DNA of 23,640 nucleotides from a virus. Every line of letters begins with the position of its first letter. The first letter of the stretch is position 1. Of the stretch, positions 1-8,223 are shown piece after piece. The notes under the pieces were generated by a model that was not told the origin of the DNA, did no database searches, and saw only the letters and a program-made list of their open reading frames with translations. The position numbers and the translations under genes are program-made. The stretch lies in the IMG/VR virus record IMGVR_UViG_3300046011_004936, positions 1 to 23,640 of that record; one strand, 5' to 3'.

Positions 1-3000
1 ACCGCGACATCAAGGGTGAAGGCGCCACCATCGAAGGTGAGCTGTTCACCTACCGGAAGAAGGTCTCGAAGGCCCTGGCCGGCACGGTGCTGGAGATCGA
101 CGCCGAGCTGCGGAAGATCGACGAACGCCTGGGTAAGATCGGCAACCAGCGACGCAAGTTCGCGGCCGAGATCAGCGAGCTGAACGCCACGCGAGACAAC
201 CTCGCGCGCACCCGCGCCGCGGTGGCTATCAATCCCTTCGTCGCCCAGGAACTGTCCGGCGCCCGGTCGGCCAAATCCCAGCAGGCGCTCAAGAACGCGG
301 CCCAGGATGAACGCGCGCTCCAACGTGCGGTCGAAGACCTGACCCGCAGCCAAGTGCGGCTCCTGCAGATCAACACCGAGCTGGACGGCCTCAACGCCCG
401 CTCGGGCGGCAAGACCCCGGCCCGCATCAAGGCGCTGCGCGACGAACGCGACCAGCTCGAGAGTCTGATCCGCGCCTACCAGGCGGTCGGAGAAGTGACC
501 CGCCGCGCCCAAGGCAACGAGGGCAAGCTGCTCGGCGGCGCGCTCTCGAAGGAACGCCGTGACATCGTCACCCAGGCGCGACAGGTCATCGACAGCGAGA
601 ACCGCGTCCTCGAAATCAAACAGCGGATCCTGCTGCATGACGAACACACCAACAAGCTGAGCGACCAGCAGCTGAAGCAGCTGCAACTCGAACTGGCGAT
701 GTTGGAGAAGGTGCTTGCCCTCGGCCAAGCTGACGTCGCCGTGCAAGAGCGCGTCGCCGCCCTGCGCGAGCGAGCCAGCAAGACCCGCGGCGCTGCCGAC
801 AAGCCGGTCAACCTGGACGTCGCAGCAGGCCGGGTGCTCGACATCGAGAAGATGACGATCAAGGCCCAGGCTGAGATCGTCCGACTGAAGGCCGCCGGCA
901 ACGTCGAAGACGCCCGCCAAGCCCAGCTGCTGCAATCGGAACTGGGCCGCCTCGCCGAAGAGGCGAAGAAGCTGAACGAGATCGCCGGCATCGAAGCCCG
1001 CATCACGCTGGAGCGTGCCAAGCAGGCCAAAGAGACGAAGGCCCCCAAGAACCCGGCTGACCAAACCCACCGGACCCTTGAGCGTCTGCGCGCCGACGGT
1101 GGCGTGGGCATCATCGGCATCCAGAGCGAACTGATGGCGAACTACGCCGTCCTCTCGGCTGCGCAGCAGGCCGCCTACGCCCTGGGCTCCTTCGTGGTGC
1201 AGTACGAGAAGGCCCTGGCCCAGTTCCAGGCCATCGCCGCCGCCTCGGGCAGCGAGACCGCTCGTCTGAGCCTCACCATCCAGGAGCTGGGTCAGAACAC
1301 CCACTTCACCAACCTCGAGATCGCCGCCACGGCGACCCTGCTGGCCCAGGCCGGTCTCAGCACCACCGACACCGAACGCGCCCTGAAGGCCATCGCCGAG
1401 CTGGCGACCGCCGCCGGCACCGAGCTGCGCCAGGCCGCCGATGTCGTGACCTCGATCGCTTCGGTCTGGAACGTGGCAACGGAGGACTTCGGTCGCGTCG
1501 CCGACGTGCTGACATCGGCGTTGAACCGCACCAAACTGGGTATGGATCAGATCCAGCTGGGCATCCAGTACGCCGCCAACACGGCCCAGGACGCCGGCAT
1601 CGGCTTCATCGAACTGACCGCGGCGCTGGGCGCGATGGCCGACGCCGGTATCCGCTCGGGCTCCACCCTCGGCACCGGGCTGCGGGCGCTGATCGTCGAC
1701 CTGGAAGGCCCGACCGCCAAGGCTCGGGCCACCTTTGACCGCCTCGGCCTGACCCTGGCCGACGTTGACATCCGCTCGCTGGGCCTGACCCAGGTCCTGG
1801 TCAATCTGAAACAGGCCGGCTTCTCGTCTGCCGACGCCTTCGGCGCTTTCGAAATCCGAGCTGCGTCTGCTTTCACCGCCTTGTCGAACAACACCGGCAA
1901 GCTGATCGAACACCAAAAGAACCTGACGGAGACGGGCGCGGCTGCCGAAGCCAACGCCGTCCAGATGGACACGGTCGCCGCGAAGTGGACCCAGTTCACC
2001 AACGTCATGAAGTCGGCCGGCGACGGCGCGCTTGCCCCGCTGGTTGTGATCTTCAAAGGCTTCCTCGACGTCGCCACACTGGCGATCTCGGTGATCGGCT
2101 CGCTGGGTCCGGTGGGGCAGGGGGCCGCGACCGGCATCGCCGTGATGATTGCCGCCATGGCCGTCGGCAAGGTGATCGCGGCGGCCCAGGCCCTCGGCCT
2201 GATGGTCAGCTCGATCCGCCTCATGCCGCCGGCCCTGGCCGCCGCCACGGTCGCCACCCAGGTGCTGACCACCAACCAGGCGGTCGCCGCTACGGCGTCC
2301 ATGCGCCTGTCCGCTTCGCTGATCACCGCCACGGGCACCACGGGTGGCTTCGCCACGGCGCTGACCTTCCTGGGCCGCGTCCCGATGGTGCTGATCGTCG
2401 GAGCGGTCGTCAGCCTGGTGGCGGGTATCGCTGCCGCCAGCGGAGCGTTCAAGAAAGCCGAGGACCGGGCCGACACCCTGAAGGGTGAGATCAACGATCT
2501 GACTTCTCAGATCGATGAGTCCAAGAAGGCGATCCGCGGCATCGACGACACGATCATCCGCCTGTCGTCCTCGATGGTCGTCCTCGCGGAAAACCCGGTC
2601 ATGCGCGGCCGAGTGCTCGACGAAGCCCGGACCAAGTTCGAGTCGATGGGGCTTGAGATCAAGACCGGCTCTGACTCCGTCGAGGACATGATCACGGCCC
2701 TCGAAAAGCTGAGGACCGAACTGCAGAAGCAGTTCTCGTCCGAGCTGCTGTCGCTCGCCGACCGCCTGGAGGAGCGCATCTTCGCCATGAACCTGGAACT
2801 CGGTAAGGGTGAGTTCACTTCTGCCGAAAACGTCAAGGCCATCGCCAAAGGCTACGACTATAACCAAAACAAGGGCTTCGTGGGTGAGAAGACCAAGTTG
2901 GAAAAACTCGGTCCCTCGGCGGTGTTCGCCTACCAGGCGGTCCAAAAAGAGAGAAAAGTCTTCGACGCGGACGGCAGCCTGGCCGACGACGTTACCCCTG

Positions 3001-5957
3001 ACCAACTCCGCAAGGTCCAAATTGATCTGGGCAACATCCGCCGGGAGATGCAGCAGGCCCTAAACAACGAGAAAAACCCGGGTCGCCGTCGCGAGATGGA
3101 AGCCGACATCACCCTCATGAACACCCTCATCAACGCCTACAGCGACATGCTGGCCAAGGTGCGGGCGGTGCGGACGGAAGAAGAACAACTGGCGGAAACC
3201 CGCGAGAACTCCCAGTACCAACTGGACATCGGCGGCGACACCCGCCCCGGTAAGCTCTTTAGCGAAATGGATCGCAAGTACGCCACCTTCGACAACGAGA
3301 TGGCGAAACTGAAGGACACCAAGCTGTCGGCCGACGAGATGGTGAAGAGGGCCGACGAGATCACGGTGCGAGCCCGTGAGGCGGGGGTGGACATCTATCT
3401 GAAGGCGCTCGCGGAGTCGAAATACCTGATCCCCAAATTCCGCGACCGCTATCTGAACGAGGTCAGCGACCGGGGTAGCCAACGCGTCGGGAAGTTGGGC
3501 GCTCAGGTTGACCCGCTGCGCCGCGATGGCACCAGGGAGGCGAGCGCTTCGGGCGCTGCCGGCCAACGGGGTCTCGACGACAATCAGGCCGTCGACGCCA
3601 AGCTGGCCTCGGCCCGCGCCGCGAACATCGACCGCCAGCTCGATCAGCTGGAGGCGCAAATCCCGCTCGCCAAGAACGGCGCCGAGCTGGCCCAGCTAAC
3701 CTCCCGCTACCAGAGCCTGCTGGACCAGTACGAACCCCTGCTGGTCGCCCAGTCAGAAGCCGCTCTCCAAGCCAAGGGCTTCTACGACCGCCTGGGTACG
3801 GTCGACATCCTCGCCCCGATGGTGGAGCGCCAGGAGAGCAACAACAACGATCCTCGCTACCAAACCAGCTCGGCCGGCGCCCTCGGCGCAATGCAGCTGA
3901 TGCCGGGCACCGCCCGCGCCGCTGCCAAGCGCCTGGGTAAGACTGACATCGCCGGCCTCTCGGATGAGCTGCTCAAGCAGAAGCTGCTGAAGGACCCCGA
4001 GCTGAACCGTCTGCTGGGCCGCGAGGAACTGCGATACCTGCTCGCGAAGTACGACGGCAACACCGTGCTGGCCCTGGCCGCCTACAACGCCGGCCCTGGC
4101 CGCCTCGACGGCTACATGAAGGACGGCAAGTTCAACCCGGGCTGGCTGAAGACGATTGGCGACCCGCGCGCCCCCGGCGGCCCGTCGAGCGCTGAGTTCG
4201 CCGCCAAGATCCCGATCAAGGAGACCCGGGAGTACGTCGCCAAGATCGCAGGCCGCGCCGCCGGCGTCACCGGTTCGGATGATCCCCGCATCGCGGAGAC
4301 CCGCCGTCTCGAGGGTGATCAGGCCGCGACCGAGGTGGCGACCCGTCGCACCAAGTTCCTGAAGGCAGCTCGCGACCGTCAGATGGTCGTCGAGTACGCC
4401 GTCCTGTCGCGGCAGCTCAAGGAAGAGCGCGACACCAACAACGCCCAGATCGAGTTCCTGCTCAAGAACATGAGCGGCGTCGAAGGCAACGTCGGCCAAC
4501 TGGCAACGAGTGTCGCCCAGGTCGACAGCCTGAACCGCCGGAACTTCGACATCACGGAGCAAGCCTTCTGGGCGGATCCGAAGAACGTCGACCGGAAGAA
4601 CGACCCCTCGGCCATCTACGAACTTGAGGAGCTGCTCACCCAGGCGATCATCAAGGCGGCTGAGAACAACTCCGAGGCGATGGACGCCTACGTGGCTTCC
4701 CGCGACTTGGGGGCCTCGCGTAACGTCGGCGCGGCGCAAACCGAACTGGACCGGGCCCAACAGAACGGTGCCGGCGCGACCACCGTCTGGTCCCTGCAGC
4801 AGCGCGTTGACTGGGAAGAGTACCAAGCTGCCCTCACCCACCAGACTGCGGTCGAGGAAGCCCTGGCGCTCGCCCAGGCCGCCCGCGCCGACGCGACGGC
4901 AACCCTGGCGGAAGCGATCCTGATCGCCCAACCGGCGCTGTTCGAGAATGCGGCCATCGCCATCGCCTTGGCTGACCCCAAGATCACGGAAGCTCAGCGT
5001 ACCCAACTCCTGATCCGCAAGGCAGAACTGGAAGTCATGGTCGCTCAGGCCGACGCCGCGGTGAAGCTCGCCAAGGCCCGCGCCGACATTGCCGGCAACG
5101 TGGTTGGCACGCAGCAGGGGAACGTGCTCACGGCTGCCGCCGGTGTCTCGGCCGCCACGCCTGGCCGCCCAATCTATGAGGGCAACAAGACCGCGACTAC
5201 CGCCTCGAACGGGACGCAAACTCCCGAGGAGATGGTCAAGGCTGCCGCCGCGCGCTTCGGCGAGCAGTCGGGGGTGTTCCAGTCGACCTCTGACACTATC
5301 GCCGACGGCATCTACCAAACCTTCGAGGCTCTGGGCGCCGGCATCAACAAGACGATCGATCAGATCGCCGACGGCTCGGTCACGATCAAGGGGGCCTTCC
5401 AGAACATCCTGGGCGGCATGTTGCAGGAGCTTCAGCAGACCGCCGCCAAGATCGCGACGAACATGATCATGAAGTACCTGCTGACCACGATCATGAACAT
5501 GGGCATGTCCGGCGCCACCACCACCCCTATGGGTGGCACGGGGAGCGGACCCGGTACGACCATCACGGCCGGCAGCGGCACGACCGTCAGTGGCATGAGG
5601 ATGGGTGGGGAAATCAAGGCCCGACGTATGGCCGGCGGCGGGGCGATCTCTAACCGCGATAGCCAGCTGATCCTGGGCGAGCCCGGTGAAGTCGTCATGC
5701 GCAAGAGCGCCGTCGACTTCGTCGGCAAGAAGAACCTGCTGGCGATCAACGCCCTTGGCAACCGCTCCATCAGTCAGGCGGGTGCCGCCGTTGCGCCCCA
5801 GGCTCCTCGCGAGCCCGACAAGGTCAACGTCTGGGTCGTGAGCCCGCAGCAGGTCCCGGTGCCTGGCCCGAGGGACATCGTTCACTACGTCGCCGCCGAC
5901 CTGGCTCAGGGAGGCACCCTGAAGAAGCTGGTTCGCCAGGTGGCAATGGGTGGCTAG
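1..5957 (+). CDS. Tail tape measure protein with embedded lytic transglycosylase domain (5' partial)
   Basis: Tape measure protein (lambda H equivalent): it spans the tail tube, sets tail length and is ejected into the host envelope. The frame is open from base 3, so the start is upstream; the first internal start is GTG at 87, and residues below count from it (1956 aa). Residues 1-330 are rich in charged helices (coiled coil). Residues about 370-610 resemble the TP901 tape-measure core. Hydrophobic segments lie near residues 650-720 and 770-795. Residues about 1240-1340 form a soluble lytic transglycosylase domain: probable catalytic Glu1250 in RQESN, then GALGAMQLMPGTA and AAYNAGPGR. The C-terminal part holds LGEPGEVVM, similar to the GE-G-E-V motif near tape-measure C-termini. 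By the family rule of about 0.15 nm per residue, 1984 visible residues suggest a tail near 300 nm. The transglycosylase probably opens peptidoglycan locally during DNA entry. Confidence 0.95.
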   Translation, partial: RDIKGEGATIEGELFTYRKKVSKALAGTVLEIDAELRKIDERLGKIGNQRRKFAAEISELNATRDNLARTRAAVAINPFVAQELSGARSAKSQQALKNAAQDERALQRAVEDLTRSQVRLLQINTELDGLNARSGGKTPARIKALRDERDQLESLIRAYQAVGEVTRRAQGNEGKLLGGALSKERRDIVTQARQVIDSENRVLEIKQRILLHDEHTNKLSDQQLKQLQLELAMLEKVLALGQADVAVQERVAALRERASKTRGAADKPVNLDVAAGRVLDIEKMTIKAQAEIVRLKAAGNVEDARQAQLLQSELGRLAEEAKKLNEIAGIEARITLERAKQAKETKAPKNPADQTHRTLERLRADGGVGIIGIQSELMANYAVLSAAQQAAYALGSFVVQYEKALAQFQAIAAASGSETARLSLTIQELGQNTHFTNLEIAATATLLAQAGLSTTDTERALKAIAELATAAGTELRQAADVVTSIASVWNVATEDFGRVADVLTSALNRTKLGMDQIQLGIQYAANTAQDAGIGFIELTAALGAMADAGIRSGSTLGTGLRALIVDLEGPTAKARATFDRLGLTLADVDIRSLGLTQVLVNLKQAGFSSADAFGAFEIRAASAFTALSNNTGKLIEHQKNLTETGAAAEANAVQMDTVAAKWTQFTNVMKSAGDGALAPLVVIFKGFLDVATLAISVIGSLGPVGQGAATGIAVMIAAMAVGKVIAAAQALGLMVSSIRLMPPALAAATVATQVLTTNQAVAATASMRLSASLITATGTTGGFATALTFLGRVPMVLIVGAVVSLVAGIAAASGAFKKAEDRADTLKGEINDLTSQIDESKKAIRGIDDTIIRLSSSMVVLAENPVMRGRVLDEARTKFESMGLEIKTGSDSVEDMITALEKLRTELQKQFSSELLSLADRLEERIFAMNLELGKGEFTSAENVKAIAKGYDYNQNKGFVGEKTKLEKLGPSAVFAYQAVQKERKVFDADGSLADDVTPDQLRKVQIDLGNIRREMQQALNNEKNPGRRREMEADITLMNTLINAYSDMLAKVRAVRTEEEQLAETRENSQYQLDIGGDTRPGKLFSEMDRKYATFDNEMAKLKDTKLSADEMVKRADEITVRAREAGVDIYLKALAESKYLIPKFRDRYLNEVSDRGSQRVGKLGAQVDPLRRDGTREASASGAAGQRGLDDNQAVDAKLASARAANIDRQLDQLEAQIPLAKNGAELAQLTSRYQSLLDQYEPLLVAQSEAALQAKGFYDRLGTVDILAPMVERQESNNNDPRYQTSSAGALGAMQLMPGTARAAAKRLGKTDIAGLSDELLKQKLLKDPELNRLLGREELRYLLAKYDGNTVLALAAYNAGPGRLDGYMKDGKFNPGWLKTIGDPRAPGGPSSAEFAAKIPIKETREYVAKIAGRAAGVTGSDDPRIAETRRLEGDQAATEVATRRTKFLKAARDRQMVVEYAVLSRQLKEERDTNNAQIEFLLKNMSGVEGNVGQLATSVAQVDSLNRRNFDITEQAFWADPKNVDRKNDPSAIYELEELLTQAIIKAAENNSEAMDAYVASRDLGASRNVGAAQTELDRAQQNGAGATTVWSLQQRVDWEEYQAALTHQTAVEEALALAQAARADATATLAEAILIAQPALFENAAIAIALADPKITEAQRTQLLIRKAELEVMVAQADAAVKLAKARADIAGNVVGTQQGNVLTAAAGVSAATPGRPIYEGNKTATTASNGTQTPEEMVKAAAARFGEQSGVFQSTSDTIADGIYQTFEALGAGINKTIDQIADGSVTIKGAFQNILGGMLQELQQTAAKIATNMIMKYLLTTIMNMGMSGATTTPMGGTGSGPGTTITAGSGTTVSGMRMGGEIKARRMAGGGAISNRDSQLILGEPGEVVMRKSAVDFVGKKNLLAINALGNRSISQAGAAVAPQAPREPDKVNVWVVSPQQVPVPGPRDIVHYVAADLAQGGTLKKLVRQVAMGG

Positions 5958-5974
5958 GGGTGTTACGGGAAAGG

Positions 5975-6433
5975 ATGAAAGTCCTTTCCCTAGCACTGCT
6001 GGTTGCAGTCTGCGCTTTTCCGGCAGCCGCCCAGGCTCCCGATACCGTCATCGACAGCATCCGCACCGAGACAACCGCGGCGGCTGAGGCGCGGATCACC
6101 TGGCTTGCTTCGACCGATCGCCAATGCGCCCAACTGGCAACCTCCGAGGGTCACACCGACGCGGCGTTGCAGATCGTCATGCAGTGGAGCGCGAGACTGA
6201 GTTCACCGTCCAGCGGTCGCACATCGCAGTGGCTGGCCGGCAAGGTCCTGGACGCAGGCGGACCCATGGTCGCCAGCAGTATGCTGCAGCTGGGTGACAC
6301 CTATCTGGCCGGTAAGTGCGCCAACGAAGCGAAGAGGGTCTATCAGCAAGTGATCGCCACCTTCACCGGGTCCAACTACACTGCCTACAGGGAGCTGGCT
6401 TCCGAAGGTCTCGCAGACATACGAGCACTGTAG
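5975..6433 (+). CDS. Small Sec-exported protein of unknown function between tape measure and M
   Basis: The ATG at 5975 gives 152 residues beginning with a classic signal peptide: basic N-tip (MK), hydrophobic core, and a likely cut after AAAQA near residue 21. A GTG at 5960 is also in frame, but it would put five residues (two of them Arg) before the signal; GGGAAAGG just before 5975 can serve as ribosome site. The mature part of about 131 residues is helical, with two cysteines (in RQCAQ and GKCANE) that could pair in the periplasm. Its C-terminal third, around LGDTYLAGKCANEAKRVYQQ, looks like one or two TPR-type helices. Lambda has no gene here between H and M. No enzyme motif is seen. Possible roles are superinfection exclusion, a periplasmic chaperone or an envelope modifier; these are inference. 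Confidence 0.72.
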   Translation: MKVLSLALLVAVCAFPAAAQAPDTVIDSIRTETTAAAEARITWLASTDRQCAQLATSEGHTDAALQIVMQWSARLSSPSSGRTSQWLAGKVLDAGGPMVASSMLQLGDTYLAGKCANEAKRVYQQVIATFTGSNYTAYRELASEGLADIRAL

Positions 6434-6490
6434 CCAACAGTTACCGCTTTGCTTTAGCTTACTCGACGGCGCTGTGGTCTCACGACCACG
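6434..6490 (+). promoter_or_regulatory. Gap with a perfect 6-bp hairpin touching the start of the M-like gene
   Basis: This 57-base gap is one of the few real spacers in the tail block. It contains GTGGTC (6474-6479), loop TCAC, GACCAC (6484-6489), one base before the ATG at 6491, with a possible extra G-U pair at 6473/6490. No U-run follows, so it is not a typical terminator. No clear Shine-Dalgarno sequence is seen, and the hairpin occupies the place where one would lie. The segment around 6441-6463 is less GC-rich than its surroundings and could hold a promoter, but I cannot name -35 and -10 boxes with confidence. A translational control hairpin is the simplest reading. Confidence 0.4.
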
Positions 6491-6940
6491 ATGCCGTACA
6501 AGACGTTCGACTACCCCCTACATTCGGCCGTTCACGTTTTTCCCGAGGGCGACGCCGTGCGCTTCGGGAAGGGCTACAGCCATGCGTCTGAGCCTGACCG
6601 CCCGATCCAGCGGGGCTTCAAGCTGGCCTTCCCCGGCATGGTCTACGTCAAGAACCCTTACACGGGCGCCTGGCTCCGCGGCGCCGACACCCGGGTAGAC
6701 ACTGCTGAGAACGCCATCCTGACCACGCTGAAGCGCCGGTCGATCTGGGCGATGAACGACTTCTACGACGAGCACATGATGTTCAAGAAGTTCGAGTACA
6801 CCCACTACGTCTTCGGGCTGATGGTCGTGCGCTTCGCCCAGGTGTTCGAGATGCCGCCGGCGGCCGACGGCACCCGGGCCATCTTCGACAACATCCCGAC
6901 ACAGCCGTTCGAGATCCGACTGATCGAGCAGCCGGAATGA
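6491..6940 (+). CDS. Minor tail protein M-like (tail-tip protein)
   Basis: A 149-residue protein in the position of lambda M, directly ahead of the L-like gene. The N-terminal third follows the lambda M layout: a short strand start (YKTF), then VRFGKGYSHAS, which matches the VRFGDGYSQ signature of the minor tail protein M family. Further on, LKRRSIWAMNDFYDEH and VVRFAQVFEMP correspond to the family's helix plus final strand (FSAEFEQV in lambda). In the family this protein joins the tail-tip complex around the tube end. It is about 40 residues longer than lambda M, mostly at the C-terminus. The ATG at 6491 has no obvious ribosome site and follows a hairpin. The stop overlaps the next start (ATGA). 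Confidence 0.8.
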   Translation: MPYKTFDYPLHSAVHVFPEGDAVRFGKGYSHASEPDRPIQRGFKLAFPGMVYVKNPYTGAWLRGADTRVDTAENAILTTLKRRSIWAMNDFYDEHMMFKKFEYTHYVFGLMVVRFAQVFEMPPAADGTRAIFDNIPTQPFEIRLIEQPE

Positions 6941-7428
6941 CGCAGATCGGCGCACCCACGGGGCACGTCGAGGACGCGCTCAAACTCACCTCCGACAAGG
7001 AGGTCGACCTTTTCACGATCACGCTGCGGGACAACAGCAGCGTCTTCCGGCTGCGCAACGGGCCTGAGATCACCTGGCGCACAAACACCTTCGAGAACAT
7101 CCCCATCATGCTGGGCGGGGAAGAGGACACGTCGGACGAACGGGTAGCCCGGCCGACCATGCGTATCTTCAACCCCGGCAAGGTCTTCGGGCCCTTCGCC
7201 CAGGCGGGCCTCTTCGAGCTGGCCCACGTCGTCAGGCAGACGGTCCTGCAGCAGAACCTGATCGCCAACGCCAACATCTTCGTCCAGCGGGTCTGGATCA
7301 TCGGCCGCATCACCCACTGCACGAGCGAAGCTCTGCAGGTGGAGCTTCGCGCTCCCACCGACGGACCCAACATGCAGGTTCCCTTCCGCATGTATGCGCC
7401 GCCCGAGTTCCCCTATGTGAGCTACTGA
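6937..7428 (+). CDS. Minor tail protein L-like, lacking the C-terminal cysteine domain
   Basis: A 163-residue protein in the place of lambda L. The region FRLRNGPEITWRTNTFENIP followed by RPTMRIFNPGKVFGPF matches the L family (in lambda, a bound-ligand-like strand pair followed by RPTLTVSNLYGMV), as does the later VWIIGRI and LRAPTD part. Lambda L is about 230 residues and ends in a cysteine-rich domain that binds an iron-sulfur cluster; here the protein stops at PEFPYVSY and has a single Cys (HCTS), so that domain is missing. The start overlaps the M-like gene by ATGA and the stop overlaps the next gene by TGATG. It should sit in the tail tip between M and J. Confidence 0.82.
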   Translation: MTQIGAPTGHVEDALKLTSDKEVDLFTITLRDNSSVFRLRNGPEITWRTNTFENIPIMLGGEEDTSDERVARPTMRIFNPGKVFGPFAQAGLFELAHVVRQTVLQQNLIANANIFVQRVWIIGRITHCTSEALQVELRAPTDGPNMQVPFRMYAPPEFPYVSY

Positions 7429-7937
7429 TGGCCCTGGTCTGGGAACACCTCAAGGGTCGGCAGTACGACGAATATTCCGCCAACTGCTCCCACATCATCC
7501 GAGACTTCTACGAGCTCAACTACGGTGTTGTGCTGCCGAAATACTCTTGTCCACACATGTGGTGGGAGAACGGCCTGGACATCTTCGGGCAGTATTACCA
7601 TCACGCCGGCTTCGACAGCCTCGACATTCATCCCCGGGACTATCAACCCGGTGATGTAATCATGCTCGCACACGACTCGTCTGTTGCGAACCACGTTGGT
7701 GTTCTTCTCGACAACGGTCGGATGCTTCATCACATGATGGGCTCAACCTCAACTGACGACCCCTACTCGAGCGGCGGCTACTGGCGATCCAAGACTGTGG
7801 GTCTGCTGCGCCACCGTGAGGTGGTCGCCCTCCCGGCGCCGCCGAATACCGACCTCTGGAGCCTGTTACCTGACCATGTTCGAGCCAAACTCCAACCAGC
7901 TGCAGACGCTTCGGGGCTACCTGTCGGGGGAGAATGA
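7428..7937 (+). CDS. NlpC/P60 peptidase (C-terminal half of lambda K as a separate gene)
   Basis: A 169-residue cysteine peptidase of the NlpC/P60 fold. Visible catalytic pieces are Cys20 in SANCSHIIRDFY, His89 in NHVGVLLDNG, and His101 or His102 in MLHHMMG. LPKYSCPHMWWENG and the YSSGGYWRSKTVGLLRH tail are typical of the lambda K peptidase half. Such peptidases cut peptide stems of peptidoglycan or process tail-tip parts, and lambda K is needed for tail-tip assembly. In lambda K the JAMM domain comes first and this domain second, in one chain; here this domain is its own gene and comes first. The last 35 residues are a low-complexity extension whose DNA (62 bases) is also used by the next gene in another frame. 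It is fused to no other domain. Confidence 0.9.
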   Translation: MALVWEHLKGRQYDEYSANCSHIIRDFYELNYGVVLPKYSCPHMWWENGLDIFGQYYHHAGFDSLDIHPRDYQPGDVIMLAHDSSVANHVGVLLDNGRMLHHMMGSTSTDDPYSSGGYWRSKTVGLLRHREVVALPAPPNTDLWSLLPDHVRAKLQPAADASGLPVGGE

Positions 7938-8223
7938 ACGCTGCGGCTTCATCCTCGCGTCTGGCGAGATCGTCGAATGTACCAACATCTGTCCCGACCC
8001 GGCCCAAGGCTTCGAGGTCGGAGACTTCGACCTCGACCGGTACATCGATGACGCCGTCGCCACCTGGCACACCCACCCGGGCGACACCCGTCTCCTCTCG
8101 GTTGGAGACTACGAGACCTACCGGGGGATGCCGGACCTGATGCACTTCATCGTCGGCACTGACGGCCTCGCCGCCTACGTCGTCGACAGGGACGCGGTCC
8201 TCGACCACGCGCTGCCGGAATGA
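7876..8223 (+). CDS. JAMM (JAB/MPN) metallopeptidase, N-terminal half of lambda K as a separate gene
   Basis: The start is taken as ATG 7876, giving 115 residues; an upstream GTG at 7816 would add 20 Arg/Ser-rich residues unlike the family. The JAMM zinc signature is complete: Glu21 (NERCGFIL), His65 and His67 (TWHTHPGD), Ser75 and Asp78 (LLSVGDYE). In lambda K and relatives this domain heads the protein and is joined to NlpC/P60. Here it is encoded alone and downstream. It overlaps the NlpC/P60 gene by 62 bases, an unusually long overlap for this operon. The bases upstream offer only a weak ribosome site (GGAG about 14 bases before), so coupling to the previous gene is likely. The stop overlaps the next ATG. 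Confidence 0.88.
   Translation: MFEPNSNQLQTLRGYLSGENERCGFILASGEIVECTNICPDPAQGFEVGDFDLDRYIDDAVATWHTHPGDTRLLSVGDYETYRGMPDLMHFIVGTDGLAAYVVDRDAVLDHALPE

Noticed and set aside
1985-2488. A 167-codon plus-strand frame inside the tape measure gene
   Set aside because: Its Gly/Arg/Pro/His-rich product is typical of the off-frame reading of GC-rich DNA; it overlaps a conserved hydrophobic part of the real gene.
5960-5974. GTG 5960 as start of the exported protein
   Set aside because: It would add five residues before a well-formed signal peptide; the ATG at 5975 fits better.
3753-5996. A 747-codon minus-strand open frame opposite the tape measure gene
   Set aside because: It mirrors a well-supported gene; its composition (Gly, Arg, Asp, Leu, His rich, no domains) is what the antisense of GC-rich coding DNA gives.
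7816-7875. Longer JAMM gene from GTG 7816
   Set aside because: The extra 20 residues (Arg/Ser rich) do not fit the JAMM fold and would only restate the NlpC/P60 coding strand.
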